DNA of 64,000 bases from positions 62,001 through 126,000 of the forward strand of contig CAMFIB010000001.1 of the NCBI GenBank assembly GCA_945952465.1. The letters are read 5' to 3'. The notes under the pieces were generated by a model. That model made no database searches. It saw only the letters and a program-made list of their open reading frames with translations, and had not been told where the DNA came from. The translations under genes and the position numbers were made by a program. Within the stretch, counting starts at the first letter, position 1. The number at the start of each line of letters is the position of its first letter. The DNA comes from an uncultured Pseudomonadota bacterium. Its GTDB lineage: Bacteria > Pseudomonadota > Gammaproteobacteria > Burkholderiales > Burkholderiaceae_C. Positions 8,240-19,474 of this stretch are shown here, in pieces.

Positions 8240-10095
8240 ACCTCGATGCCCGGCCGGTAGTCGGCCAGCGGCACGACCTTCCAGCGGCCGACGAAGCTGG
8301 CCAGCAGCAGCGCCACCACGCCGCCCAGCATCACCAGGCCCCAGGCCTGCAGCCAGGCGTGGTCGTAGGCGCCGAACAGGCTGGCGCGGAAGGCCTGCAC
8401 CACCCAGGTGAAGGGCAGCCAGGCGTGCACCGCCTGGAAGAAACCGCCGCTGAGTTCGATCGGAATGACGCCCCCGCCCGCTGCCAGTTGCACGGTGAGC
8501 AGCAGCACCGCCAGCAGCTTGCCGGCCTCGCCGAACAGGCGCAGCAGCGCATACACCATGGCCAAGAACACCAGCGAGGCCAGCCCCATCGACAGCGCGA
8601 AGGTGCCGATCTCCGGCACCTGGATGCCGAGGCCGAACACCACCATCAGCAGGCACAGAAAGGCCTGCAACAGCACCACCAGCGCTGGCACGCCGAACTT
8701 GCCCAAACCGCGCGCCAGTTTGGGCGTGCCGGCGTGTTCGGTCAGGATCAGCCGCAGGTTGAACAGGTAGGCCGTCATCACCGCGCCGATCCACAGCGCC
8801 ACCGCCACCATGTTGGGCGCGAAGGCGCTGCCGTTGTTGGCCACCGGCGCCAGCACGTCGAGTTTGGGCGCCACCGATTCGGCCAGCCCGCGGGCGCTGC
8901 CGTCCAGCTTGCCAACCGACGCCGGCAGCGAGGCTTCGAGCAGCGCGATGCCACTGGCCAGCCTGGCGGAGCCGTCGGCCAGCTTGTGGCCACCGGCGGA
9001 GAAGGCGTCGAGCTGGGTGTCGGCCGGCAGCTTGGCCGCCAGCGTGCGAATGCCGCCGCCGAGCGCGCCCATGCCGTCGGCCAGCTTGCCGCCCGCCGCC
9101 TCCAGCTGCGCCGCGCCCTGCGCCAGTTGCGTGTTGGCGCCACGCGCCTTGCCCAGGCCTTCGGTGAGCTGCGCGCCGCCGGCGGCGATCTCGCCCGCGC
9201 CCCTGGAAATCTTGCCGCCGACGATCAGGATGTTCTTGGTTTCGTCGCGCATCCGGCCGGCGCCTGCGGTCAGTTTTTCGGCGCCGCCTTCCAACTGCTC
9301 CAGGCCTTTGCCCAGTTCGCGCTGGCCGGCCGCGAGCTGCTGCTGGCCGTTCTTGAAGGCCTGCAGGTCGGCGTCGGCAGGCAATTTCGCGGCCATCGTG
9401 CGCACACCGGCACCGGCCTGCTTGAAGCCGTCGGCCAACTGGTCGGCCGCGCCGCTGTACTGGCGGCTGCCGGCCTTCAGTTGTTCGGCGCCGGCCTTCA
9501 GCGCGGCCACGCCGTCTTTCAGCTTGCCCAGGCTTTCGCTGGAGCCGCTGGCGGTGGCCAGCACCAGCGTCCAGCGTTTCTCGTTCAGCGTCTCATTGAC
9601 CTTGTGGCCCAGTTCGGCGGCGAAGCGCCGCGCGATGCCGGCCGATGTGAAGTTGTTGCCTTCGGACAGGATGACCGTGACCTGGCCGGCGCCCGGCTGC
9701 GCGCCCGGCACCGCCTGGGCGCTGAAGTCGGGCGGGATGACGATGGCGAAGGTGAGGGCGCCGCTGTGCACCGCCGCGCGGGCGGCGGCCGGGTCGGCCA
9801 TGTCGCGGTAGCCGAACACGCCGCCGGCCTTCAGGTTGGCAACGAGGTCACGGCCCACGTTGGCCTGCTGGCCCTGGTAGCTGATGCCGGCGTCCTGGTT
9901 GACGATGGCGACGGCGAGCGCCTGTGTGCGGGCGTTCGGGTCCCAGACGCTGGACAGGTAGATCAGCGAATACAGCGCCGGCACCAGCGCGATGCCGGCG
10001 ACCGAGATGCCGAGGCGTGGGAAGCGTTTGAACAGGCCGACATCGTCGCGAAAGACCAGCGCGATGCCACGGGAGAGGCGGCGGAGAAAGTCCAT
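8236..10095 (-). CDS. YhgE/Pip-family membrane protein
   Basis: 619-residue membrane protein of the YhgE/phage-infection-protein (ABC-2-like) family. One transmembrane segment lies near residues 28-48. A large external region follows (about 50-430), rich in Ala/Gly/Leu and containing several repeats of the type AGGAQLTEGLGKARGANTQL and KLADGMGALGGGIRTLAAKL, which should form long amphipathic helices. Five hydrophobic segments follow in the last 190 residues. The internal segment PADADLQAFKNGQQQLAAG is echoed later as PADTQLDAFSAGGHKLADG, an internal duplication. In Gram-positives the family includes phage receptors and secretion-associated proteins; the function in proteobacteria is unknown. 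It is convergent with the sensor kinase gene. Confidence 0.8.
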   Translation of the reverse strand: MDFLRRLSRGIALVFRDDVGLFKRFPRLGISVAGIALVPALYSLIYLSSVWDPNARTQALAVAIVNQDAGISYQGQQANVGRDLVANLKAGGVFGYRDMADPAAARAAVHSGALTFAIVIPPDFSAQAVPGAQPGAGQVTVILSEGNNFTSAGIARRFAAELGHKVNETLNEKRWTLVLATASGSSESLGKLKDGVAALKAGAEQLKAGSRQYSGAADQLADGFKQAGAGVRTMAAKLPADADLQAFKNGQQQLAAGQRELGKGLEQLEGGAEKLTAGAGRMRDETKNILIVGGKISRGAGEIAAGGAQLTEGLGKARGANTQLAQGAAQLEAAGGKLADGMGALGGGIRTLAAKLPADTQLDAFSAGGHKLADGSARLASGIALLEASLPASVGKLDGSARGLAESVAPKLDVLAPVANNGSAFAPNMVAVALWIGAVMTAYLFNLRLILTEHAGTPKLARGLGKFGVPALVVLLQAFLCLLMVVFGLGIQVPEIGTFALSMGLASLVFLAMVYALLRLFGEAGKLLAVLLLTVQLAAGGGVIPIELSGGFFQAVHAWLPFTWVVQAFRASLFGAYDHAWLQAWGLVMLGGVVALLLASFVGRWKVVPLADYRPGIEV

Positions 10096-10162
10096 AGGGG
10101 TAGCGGGGGTGTGTGCCGCCGCATTGTGGACCGCCCGCCGCGGCTTCGCTGGGGTTTCGCCT

Positions 10163-11794
<1,632 letters not shown>

Positions 11795-11860
11795 GGGGAT
11801 TTTGTGAGAAAGGCCGCGAGGGCCGCGGCCGGAAAGAGGGCGCCAGTATAATTTGGTGCA
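11795..11860. promoter_or_regulatory. Overlapping divergent promoters for ahcY and prfC
   Basis: The segment AGTATAAT (11845-11852) holds a perfect TATAAT for the plus strand at 11847-11852 and a TATACT for the minus strand at 11850-11845. The plus-strand element would start transcription at about 11860, exactly where the riboswitch fold begins, which supports it. No good -35 is seen in either direction. Only one of the two promoters could be occupied at a time, so prfC and ahcY transcription may compete. Confidence 0.55.
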
Positions 11861-11926
11861 TCCGAGGAGCGTTGCAGCGCCATCAGGCGTGAGGCTCGGA
11901 TTTCCATGCAACGACGCTCACCCACT
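11861..11926 (+). promoter_or_regulatory. SAH (S-adenosylhomocysteine) riboswitch aptamer
   Basis: The 5' leader of ahcY matches the 'ahcY motif' riboswitch. P1 is TCCGAG (11861-11866) paired with CTCGGA (11895-11900). The segment GAGCGTTGCA (from 11867) is complementary to the later TGCAACGACGCTC (11908-11920) with one bulged base, the long-range pairing expected for this pseudoknotted class. The conserved GGCTCGG and GCTCACCCA blocks are present. In the known class, binding of SAH turns on genes that destroy SAH. The gene directly downstream is S-adenosylhomocysteine hydrolase, so sensor and output match. The 5' end coincides with the start site predicted from the TATAAT box. Confidence 0.92.
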
Positions 11927-11960
11927 GTCTGTGAGGTGAGGTGAATCTCCCCCAGCCAAG

Positions 11961-11994
11961 TGGTTTTTTCAAACTCGTTTTGGAGCGAAAAACC

Positions 11995-11995
<1 letters not shown>
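11961..11995 (+). promoter_or_regulatory. Hairpin covering the ahcY start codon (possible riboswitch expression platform)
   Basis: TGGTTTTT (11961-11968) is perfectly complementary to AAAAACCA (11988-11995). The second arm ends on the A of the ahcY ATG. The Shine-Dalgarno GGAG (11982-11985) lies in the loop. This hairpin could block ribosome entry unless the upstream aptamer is folded with ligand. A second segment, TCTCCCCC (11946-11953), could also pair with the GGAG. Which structure acts in vivo cannot be told from sequence. Confidence 0.45.
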
Positions 11996-13428
<1,433 letters not shown>

Positions 13429-13433
13429 GCGGC

Positions 13434-14225
13434 ATGCGGGCGGACCAATGGCTCGTGGCGCACGGGCTGGCGTCGTCGCGTTCGCAGGCGCAGCGGCTGA
13501 TTGAAGCGGGCGCGCGCTGGCAGGCCCCGGCCGGCTGGCGCACGCTCGCCAAGTCCGACGACCTGCCGGAGCACGCGGTCGTCGAGCTGCTCGACGCGGC
13601 CGAGGCGCGCTTCGTTTCGCGCGGCGGCCTCAAGCTGGAAGGCGCGCTGGCGCAGGCGGGCGTGGCGGTGGCCGGCAAGGCCGCGCTCGACATCGGCCAA
13701 TCGACCGGCGGCTTCACCGACTGCCTGCTGCAACAGGGCGCGACGCATGTGACCGGTGTCGATGTCGGCAGCGGCCAGCTCCACCCGCGGCTGCGCGCCG
13801 ACGAGCGGGTGACGGCGATCGAGCTGGTCAACGCCCGGAACCTGTCTGCTTCAGATTTGATAGCTGAAAAACCAGATTCCACGCTGACTTCCGGCGGATT
13901 TGATGCTGAAAATCCGGTTTTCGGCATCGTCACCGGCGATTTGTCCTTCATTTCGCTGACGCTGGTGCTGCCGGCGCTGGTGCCGTTTCTGGCGCCCGAC
14001 GGCGACCTGTTGATGCTGGTCAAGCCGCAGTTCGAGCTGCAGCCCGGCCAGGTCGGCAAGGGCGGCATCGTGCGCGACCCGGCGTTCTACCCCGTGGTGG
14101 AGCAGCGGCTGCGCGACTGCGCGGCTGGGCTCGGCCTGACGGTGGTCGCCTGGTTCGACTCGCCCATCGCCGGTGGCGACGGCAACCGCGAATTCTTCAT
14201 CCATTGCAGGAAAACCCTTTCATGA
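13434..14225 (+). CDS. tlyA: TlyA-family rRNA (cytidine-2'-O)-methyltransferase
   Basis: 263-residue protein. An S4 RNA-binding domain is at the N-terminus (RADQWLVAHGLASSRSQAQR, about 1-60) and an FtsJ-like Rossmann methyltransferase domain follows, with SAM motif ALDIGQSTGGFTDCLL. The last catalytic-type residues lie in LVKPQFE. TlyA enzymes methylate ribose in 16S/23S rRNA using SAM, producing SAH, which fits its place between ahcY and metF. It starts 5 bases after ahcY, and its stop overlaps the metF start (ATGA at 14222-14225). Residues about 139-163 are encoded by an AT-rich insert that is one copy of the dispersed repeat described separately. The insert lies between the Rossmann core and the catalytic region, probably in a surface loop. 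Confidence 0.85.
   Translation: MRADQWLVAHGLASSRSQAQRLIEAGARWQAPAGWRTLAKSDDLPEHAVVELLDAAEARFVSRGGLKLEGALAQAGVAVAGKAALDIGQSTGGFTDCLLQQGATHVTGVDVGSGQLHPRLRADERVTAIELVNARNLSASDLIAEKPDSTLTSGGFDAENPVFGIVTGDLSFISLTLVLPALVPFLAPDGDLLMLVKPQFELQPGQVGKGGIVRDPAFYPVVEQRLRDCAAGLGLTVVAWFDSPIAGGDGNREFFIHCRKTLS
13847..13925 (+). repeat. Dispersed AT-rich repeat, copy 1 (inside tlyA)
   Basis: AT-rich island in a GC-rich gene. It carries GCTTCAGATTTGATAGC at the left, then CACGCTGACTTCCGGCGG, then the A/T-rich tail TTTGATGCTGAAAA. The same order of blocks occurs in seven other places in this window. It is read in frame as part of TlyA. Confidence 0.6.
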
Positions 14226-15061
14226 CGACCGCGTCCGCCCTGCCGATCAGCCTCGAATTCTTTCCGCCCAAGACGCCCGAGGGCGCCGACAAGCTGCGCG
14301 CCGTGCGCCAGAAGCTCTACGCGCTGAAGCCCGAGTTCTGTTCCGTCACCTACGGCGCCGGCGGCTCCACCCAGCAGGGCACCTTCGGCACCGTGGGCGA
14401 GATCCTCGCCGAGGGCATAGACGCCGCCTCGCATTTCTCCTGCATCGGCGCCACCCGCGCCAGCGTGCGCCAGGAACTGGCCGAACTGCGGGCCATGGGC
14501 GTCAAGCGCCTGGTGGCGCTGCGCGGCGACTTGCCGAGCGGCTACGGCGCCGGCGGCGAGTTCCAGTACGCCAGCGACCTCGTCGGCTTCATCCGCGCCG
14601 AAACCGGCGACGCCTTCCACATCGAGGTGGCGGCCTACCCCGAGGTGCATCCGCAGGCGCCGTCGCCCGAGGCCGACCTGAAGGCGCTGGCCGCCAAGGT
14701 CAACGCCGGGGCGAGTTCCGCCATCACCCAGTACTTCTACAACGCCGACGCCTATTTCCGCTTCGTTGACGAAGCGCGGCGCCTCGGCGTGGCGGTGCCC
14801 ATCGTGCCCGGCGTCATGCCCATCATCAGCAGCACCCAGCTCATGCGCTTCTCCGACGCCTGCGGCGCCGAAATCCCGCGCTGGATCCGCCAGCGGCTCG
14901 TGCATTTCGGCGACGACGCGGCCTCCATCAAGGCTTTCGGCCTCGACGTGGTGGCCTCGCTCTGCGAGCGGCTGGTGGCCGGCGGCGCCAGCGCCATCCA
15001 TTTCTACACCATGAACCAGAGCGCTGCCACGCTGGACATCTGCCGCAGGCTGGGGCGCTGA
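14222..15061 (+). CDS. metF: Methylenetetrahydrofolate reductase
   Basis: 279-residue flavoprotein that reduces 5,10-methylene-THF to 5-methyl-THF, the methyl donor for methionine synthesis. The N-terminal signature ISLEFFPPKTPEG carries the family's catalytic Glu. Other conserved parts are CSVTYGAGGSTQQGTF, the HFSCIGATRA block and the C-terminal ASAIHFYTMNQS. I choose ATG at 14222, which overlaps the tlyA stop (ATGA) and gives the standard N-terminus; an upstream ATG at 14204 is less likely. Together with ahcY it closes the activated-methyl cycle: AhcY frees homocysteine and MetF supplies the methyl group that regenerates methionine. It is probably under the same riboswitch. Confidence 0.96.
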   Translation: MTTASALPISLEFFPPKTPEGADKLRAVRQKLYALKPEFCSVTYGAGGSTQQGTFGTVGEILAEGIDAASHFSCIGATRASVRQELAELRAMGVKRLVALRGDLPSGYGAGGEFQYASDLVGFIRAETGDAFHIEVAAYPEVHPQAPSPEADLKALAAKVNAGASSAITQYFYNADAYFRFVDEARRLGVAVPIVPGVMPIISSTQLMRFSDACGAEIPRWIRQRLVHFGDDAASIKAFGLDVVASLCERLVAGGASAIHFYTMNQSAATLDICRRLGR

Positions 15062-15161
15062 GCGGCGCCGACTGCTTGGCGGCGCGCGCAAAGGCCGTTG
15101 CCATATTCCTGTAACGGTCTGTTTCGAAGGGGCTTTACTTCCATGGGTTAGGATGCCGCCC

Positions 15162-15749
15162 ATGCAAAAAACCCAATCAGGCCGTCTGGCCCGAGAAAGT
15201 TTCCGCACCGGGCCTGTCGTGCTCGCCCTGCTGGCCGCCCACCTCTGGGTCGCCGCGGTGCCCGCAGCCGACGCCGCAGCCCCTGGCGCCGCGTCATCGC
15301 GCCTCGCCGCGTCCTGCGACTTCAGCCCGGTTGGCCGCGCCAGGCCCGCACCCGTGCGGGCCCAGGACGACGCCGAACCCGTGTGGAAGAAGCTGCAGCG
15401 CGGCATGGCGTCCTGGTATGGCTCGGCCTTCCACGACCGCGTGACCGCCAGCGGCGAGCCTTTCGACATGAACGAGCTCACCGCCGCGCACCGCACGCTG
15501 CCCTTCGGCACGCAGATCAAGGTCCGCAACCCGCGCAACAACCGCGAGGTGGTGGTGCGCGTGAACGACCGCGGCCCCTTCACCGGCGGCCGCAGCATCG
15601 ACCTCAGCAAGGCCGCCGCCAGCGCGCTGGGCATCATGAACCGCGGCACCGCCCAGGTCGAGCTGTTCATCGAGGCCTCGGTCGACAAGGCCGTGCAGGT
15701 GACCGAACTGGTCACCGGCGCCCGCAACGGCTGCACCACCGCCCGCTGA
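15162..15749 (+). CDS. rlpA: RlpA-like double-psi beta-barrel protein (septal lytic transglycosylase family)
   Basis: 195-residue exported protein. The N-terminus has a signal peptide (VVLALLAAHLWVAAVPA). The DPBB domain runs from about residue 80 to 170, with GMASWYGSAFHDRVTASGEPFDM split across the conserved region, then AHRTLPFGTQIKVRN and VVVRVNDRGPFTGGRSIDLS. RlpA enzymes cleave naked glycan strands at the septum. This protein lacks the C-terminal SPOR domain and has no clear lipobox, so it is a short form. Start: ATG at 15162 has AGGA 8 bases upstream; ATG at 15153 overlaps that Shine-Dalgarno and is less likely. The 105 bases after it hold no clear terminator. Confidence 0.8.
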   Translation: MQKTQSGRLARESFRTGPVVLALLAAHLWVAAVPAADAAAPGAASSRLAASCDFSPVGRARPAPVRAQDDAEPVWKKLQRGMASWYGSAFHDRVTASGEPFDMNELTAAHRTLPFGTQIKVRNPRNNREVVVRVNDRGPFTGGRSIDLSKAAASALGIMNRGTAQVELFIEASVDKAVQVTELVTGARNGCTTAR

Positions 15750-15854
15750 ACGGGGGCATTCCCCGGGGCTCCAAAGGGGCATGGCGTAAGAACCGGCGGT
15801 GGCGGCGGTTCAACCAGCACCACCACTTGCGCCGCCGCGCGCGACACCACCGCC

Positions 15855-17243
15855 ATGCAAGCTGCCACGCTCGCCGCGCACCGATTCGGTTTCTCTGAAA
15901 CCAGTTTGCAACCGCTGCGCGCCGACCCGCGCGGCTGGGTGCTGGTGCAGTTCGACAAACCCGACGCCTTCGATTCGGCCGGCCTCGTCGCCACGCCCGA
16001 AGCCATCGTGCTGCAGCGCCGCGTGGTGGACGCCGCGCTCAACGCGCCGGCCCCCGCCGTTGCCGCGCCCATCTCGCCCACCGGCGACATGATGCCGCCG
16101 CCCGCCGCCGCCCCAAAAGCCGCAGCCGCGCCCGCGCCCGACCCCAACCGCCAGGCGCTGCGCAAGGCCAACGTGCAGGCCATGCAGCGGCGCTGGCAGC
16201 AGGTGGTGGCCGGCAACACGCCGGTCTACGAACGCTGGGTGATGTTCTGGTCCAACCACTTCAGCATCGCCGCCACCAAGGGCACGACGCTGGGGCTGGT
16301 CTGGCCCTATGAGCGCGAGGCGATCCGCCCGCACGCCAGCGGCCGTTTCCAGGACATGCTGCGCGCCGCCACGCTGCACCCCGGCATGCTGCTGTACCTG
16401 GACAACGCCCAGTCCATCGGCCCCAATTCGCGCGCCGGCCAGCGCCGCAACCGCGGCCTCAACGAAAACCTGGCGCGCGAGCTGCTGGAGCTGCACACGC
16501 TGGGCGTGCATGGCGGCTACACCCAGGCCGACGTGACCGAACTGGCCCGTTTGCTGACCGGCTGGAGCGTGGACCGCGAAACCGGCCAGATGCGTTTCCA
16601 GCCCAACCTGCACGAGCCCGGCCGCCGTGTGGTCGTGGGCAAGACCTACGCCGAAGGCCCGGAAGCGGTCGACGCGCTGTTCGCCGACCTGAGCCGCCAC
16701 CCGGCCACCGCCCGCTTCGTCTGCGACAAGCTGGCCCGCCATTTCGTGTCCGACGACCCGCCGCCGGTGCTGGTCGACGCGCTCGTCGCCAACTGGCGCG
16801 CCACCGATGGCGATTTGAACGCGCTGGCCCACACGCTGTTCACCCACCAGGCCACCTGGCGCGCCGACGCGGCGCCCAAGTTCAAACGGCCGGAGGAGTT
16901 GCTGCTGTCGGCCCACCGCATGCTGAAGCTGCCGGTGGTGCAACCCGAGCGGCTGGCCAACGCGCTGAACCAGATGGGCCAGCCGGCGGGCCGGGCGCCG
17001 TCGCCGCAGGGCTGGCCCGACCGCACCGAAGACTGGCTGGCGCCCGACGCGCTGTGGAAGCGCACCGAATGGGCGGCCGCCTTCGCCCGCCAGTACGAGC
17101 GCATGGCCGACGCCCGGCAGCTCGCCAGCCTGAGCTACGGCGGCGACCTCGGCACCGAGACCGAGAAGCAGATCGAGCGCGCCGACAGCGGCGCCCAGGC
17201 CCTGGCGCTGTGGCTCGCCAGCCCCGAATTCCAACGGAGATAA
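15855..17243 (+). CDS. DUF1800 family protein
   Basis: 462-residue protein of the DUF1800 family. Recognised features are ERWVMFWSNHFSIA, the LLYLDNAQSIGPNS block, LNENLARELLELHTLGV with GGYTQADVTELAR, and LTGWSV. A Pro/Ala-rich linker (about residues 63-98) separates a short N-terminal segment from the main domain. No signal peptide is obvious, while the partner DUF1501 protein has one. The family has no established biochemical role; it almost always occurs next to a DUF1501 gene, as here (4-base gap). The N-terminus is shorter than in many members, so an upstream non-ATG start cannot be excluded. Confidence 0.75.
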   Translation: MQAATLAAHRFGFSETSLQPLRADPRGWVLVQFDKPDAFDSAGLVATPEAIVLQRRVVDAALNAPAPAVAAPISPTGDMMPPPAAAPKAAAAPAPDPNRQALRKANVQAMQRRWQQVVAGNTPVYERWVMFWSNHFSIAATKGTTLGLVWPYEREAIRPHASGRFQDMLRAATLHPGMLLYLDNAQSIGPNSRAGQRRNRGLNENLARELLELHTLGVHGGYTQADVTELARLLTGWSVDRETGQMRFQPNLHEPGRRVVVGKTYAEGPEAVDALFADLSRHPATARFVCDKLARHFVSDDPPPVLVDALVANWRATDGDLNALAHTLFTHQATWRADAAPKFKRPEELLLSAHRMLKLPVVQPERLANALNQMGQPAGRAPSPQGWPDRTEDWLAPDALWKRTEWAAAFARQYERMADARQLASLSYGGDLGTETEKQIERADSGAQALALWLASPEFQRR

Positions 17244-17247
17244 ACGC

Positions 17248-18429
17248 ATGTCCGCCCACCCCTCCAATGGCTGGTCGCGCCGCTCGCTGCTGTCGCTCGG
17301 CGGCGCCGCGCTGGCCCTGCAACTGCCCGGCGTTTCGCTGGCGCTGGCCGCCGGCAACGCTTCAGGCCGCGCCGACGACCCGCGGCTCGTCGTCATCTTC
17401 CTGCGCGGCGCGATGGACGGCCTGGCCGCCGTGCCGCCGGTTGGTGATCCCGGCTGGAAAACACTGCGCCCACAGGCCGACGCCGACTTCGAACGCTACG
17501 GCCAGCCACTCGCGCTCGACGGCACCTTCGCGCTGCACGCCAAGCTGCCGACGCTGCACCGCTGGTACGGCGAGAAGCAGCTCGTGGTCGCCCACGCCGT
17601 CGCCAGCCCCTACCGCGAACGCTCGCATTTCGACGCGCAGCAGTTGCTGGAGTCCGGCGGCAACCGCGCCTTCGAGCTGCAGACCGGCTGGCTGGGCCGC
17701 GCGATGGAGACCCGCTCGCAGCAGGGCGTGGCGCTGAGCCCGGCGCTGCCGCTGGCACTGCGCGGCGCGACCGGCGCGAGCAGCTGGGCGCCGTCGAACC
17801 AGCCCGAGGTCGCGCCCGATCTGCTGGAGCGCCTCGCCATGCTCTACAAGCAGGACGCGCAGCTCGGCCCCACCTTCGCCAAGGCGCGCGAGCAGCGCAG
17901 CGGCGTGATGGCCGACGCCAACGAGGGCGCCAATTTCATGGCGCTGGCGCGGCAGGCCGGCCGCTTCCTCGCGGCAGACGGCGGCCCGCAGATCGCCTGG
18001 CTCGACAGCAACGGCTGGGACACCCATTCGGCGCAGGCCGCCCGCCTCGCGCGGCAGTTCGAGTCGCTCGACAACGGCCTGGCCGCGCTGCGCGAATCGC
18101 TCGGTGCGCGCTGGGCCAATACCGCCGTGCTGGTGGTCAGCGAGTTCGGCCGCAGCGCCGCGATGAACGGCAGCGGCGGCACTGATCACGGCACCGCCGG
18201 CGTGGCTTTCCTGGCCGGTGGCCGGGTCGCCGGCGGCCGGGTGCTGACCGACTGGCCGGGCCTCGCCACCGCGCAGTTGCACGAGGCGCGCGACCTGCGG
18301 CCCACCACCGACGTGCGCACGCTGATCAAGCCGGTGCTGCAGCACCAGCTCGGCACCGCCACCGCACAACTCGACCGCGACGTGCTGCCCGGCTCGCCGC
18401 GGGGCCGCAACGACCTCTGGCTGGCCTGA
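17248..18429 (+). CDS. DUF1501 family protein, probable Tat substrate
   Basis: 393-residue protein of the DUF1501 family, which has an alkaline-phosphatase/sulfatase-like fold. The N-terminus carries SRRSLLSLGGAALAL, a twin-arginine type signal, so it is probably exported folded. Conserved blocks are LVVIFLRGAMDGLAAVPP, RSHFDAQQLLESG, WDTHSAQ, VVVSEFGRSAAMNGSGGTDH and the HGTAGVAFLAGG region; the Asp/His residues in these blocks suggest metal binding. The function is unknown. It follows the DUF1800 gene and overlaps the DUF3106 gene by one base (TGATG at 18427-18431), so the three are an operon. Confidence 0.8.
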   Translation: MSAHPSNGWSRRSLLSLGGAALALQLPGVSLALAAGNASGRADDPRLVVIFLRGAMDGLAAVPPVGDPGWKTLRPQADADFERYGQPLALDGTFALHAKLPTLHRWYGEKQLVVAHAVASPYRERSHFDAQQLLESGGNRAFELQTGWLGRAMETRSQQGVALSPALPLALRGATGASSWAPSNQPEVAPDLLERLAMLYKQDAQLGPTFAKAREQRSGVMADANEGANFMALARQAGRFLAADGGPQIAWLDSNGWDTHSAQAARLARQFESLDNGLAALRESLGARWANTAVLVVSEFGRSAAMNGSGGTDHGTAGVAFLAGGRVAGGRVLTDWPGLATAQLHEARDLRPTTDVRTLIKPVLQHQLGTATAQLDRDVLPGSPRGRNDLWLA

Positions 18430-18857
18430 TGCGCTCGACCGCGTTGCTGCTCACCTGCGCGCTTGCCGGCGGCGCCTGGGCCACCGCACCCGCGCCGCCC
18501 GACCTCAAGGCCTGGGCCGCGCTGAGCCCGGCCGAGCAGGCCGTGCGCCGGGCCGAACTGGCGCGCGAGCTGGAGCAGGCCACGCCGCAGGAGCGCATCG
18601 CCTTCCAGCGCGAGCTGCGGCGGCGGGTCGAGGCGCTGTCGCCGGAAGACAAGCAGAAGCTCGCCGGCCAGACCCGCGACCGCTGGCAGCAGATGTCGCC
18701 CGAAGAGCGCGAGCGGGTGCAGGCCGAACGCCGCGCGCGGCTGCAGGCCATGTCGCCGCAGGAGCGCAAGCAGCTTCTGGAGCAGCGCCGCGCGATGCTG
18801 GAGTCGCTCTCGCCCGCCGAGCGCGCAGCCTTGCGGCAGAAGCTGCCGCAACCCTGA
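18429..18857 (+). CDS. DUF3106-like small exported helical protein
   Basis: 142-residue protein with a cleavable signal (LLLTCALAGGAWA) and then an entirely helical, highly charged region. A degenerate repeat LSPEE/LSPAE-R followed by Arg/Glu/Gln-rich helix occurs about six times (LSPAEQAVRR, ATPQERIAFQ, LSPEDKQK, MSPEERERVQ, MSPQERKQ, LSPAERAALR). This is the DUF3106 pattern of beta-proteobacteria, resembling CpxP/Spy-type periplasmic proteins with repeated helices. It overlaps the DUF1501 gene by one base and lies 20 bases before an ECF sigma-factor gene, so it may sense or buffer an envelope signal; that role is inferred. Confidence 0.7.
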   Translation: MRSTALLLTCALAGGAWATAPAPPDLKAWAALSPAEQAVRRAELARELEQATPQERIAFQRELRRRVEALSPEDKQKLAGQTRDRWQQMSPEERERVQAERRARLQAMSPQERKQLLEQRRAMLESLSPAERAALRQKLPQP

Positions 18858-18877
18858 GTGCGCGAGGTGCTGCCATC

Positions 18878-19474
18878 ATGGACGCCGTGACCCGATTCGG
18901 CAGTTGGTTCAGGCCTTCGGCTGCCCCCGCGCCGCCCGACGCGTGGGCGCTGTGGCGCGCCGCCAGCGGCGGCGACGAGGCCAGCGCCGCCGCGCTGGTG
19001 CGCCAGCTCACGCCCGCCGCGCTGGCGCTGGCCCGCCGCATGCTGGGCCGGCCGGAAGACGCCGAAGACGCGGTGCAGGACGCGTTCGTGCGGCTGTGGC
19101 GCAGCCGCGCGGCCGATGGCCACGGCGCCCAGCTCTCCACCTACTTCCACACCATCGTGCTGAACCGCTGCCGCAGCGTGCTGAGCGGCCGGCGCGAATG
19201 GGCGATGGACGATGCCGAACTGACCGCGTTGCAGGAGGCCGAAGCCAGCCACACGCCAGCCGTGTCCCCCACCGACGCCGCCCGGCTCGCCGACGCACTG
19301 CAGCGCCTGCCCGCCCGGCAACGCCTCGCGCTGGCGATGTGGGCCTATGCCGACGCGCCGGTCGGCGAGATCGCCCGCACGCTGGAGATCGACGCCAATG
19401 CCGCCTACCAACTGCTGCACCGCGCCAAGCGCGCGCTGCGCAGCCACTACGATGACGATGGAGCCCTGCCATGA
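18878..19474 (+). CDS. ECF-type RNA polymerase sigma factor
   Basis: 198-residue sigma factor with two domains. Sigma2 is about residues 25-95 (ARRMLGRPEDAEDAVQDAFV and LWRSRA, then LSTYFHTIVLNRCRS). Sigma4 is about 125-190 (ADALQRLPARQRLALAMWAY, then ALEIDANAAYQLLHRAKRAL-like helix-turn-helix). Region 1.1 and most of region 3 are absent, as expected for extracytoplasmic-function sigma factors. The stop overlaps the start of the following membrane-protein gene (ATGA at 19471-19474), the usual layout of a sigma/anti-sigma pair. The genes just upstream (exported DUF1501 and DUF3106 proteins) could be under its control. No promoter consensus for it could be read. Confidence 0.88.
   Translation: MDAVTRFGSWFRPSAAPAPPDAWALWRAASGGDEASAAALVRQLTPAALALARRMLGRPEDAEDAVQDAFVRLWRSRAADGHGAQLSTYFHTIVLNRCRSVLSGRREWAMDDAELTALQEAEASHTPAVSPTDAARLADALQRLPARQRLALAMWAYADAPVGEIARTLEIDANAAYQLLHRAKRALRSHYDDDGALP

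Noticed and set aside
15750-15800. Third copy of the GC-rich repeat after rlpA (CCCCGGGGCTCC)
   Set aside because: Only a short C/G palindrome matches; the flanking blocks CCCAAGGCG and CCACACGCAGTG are absent.
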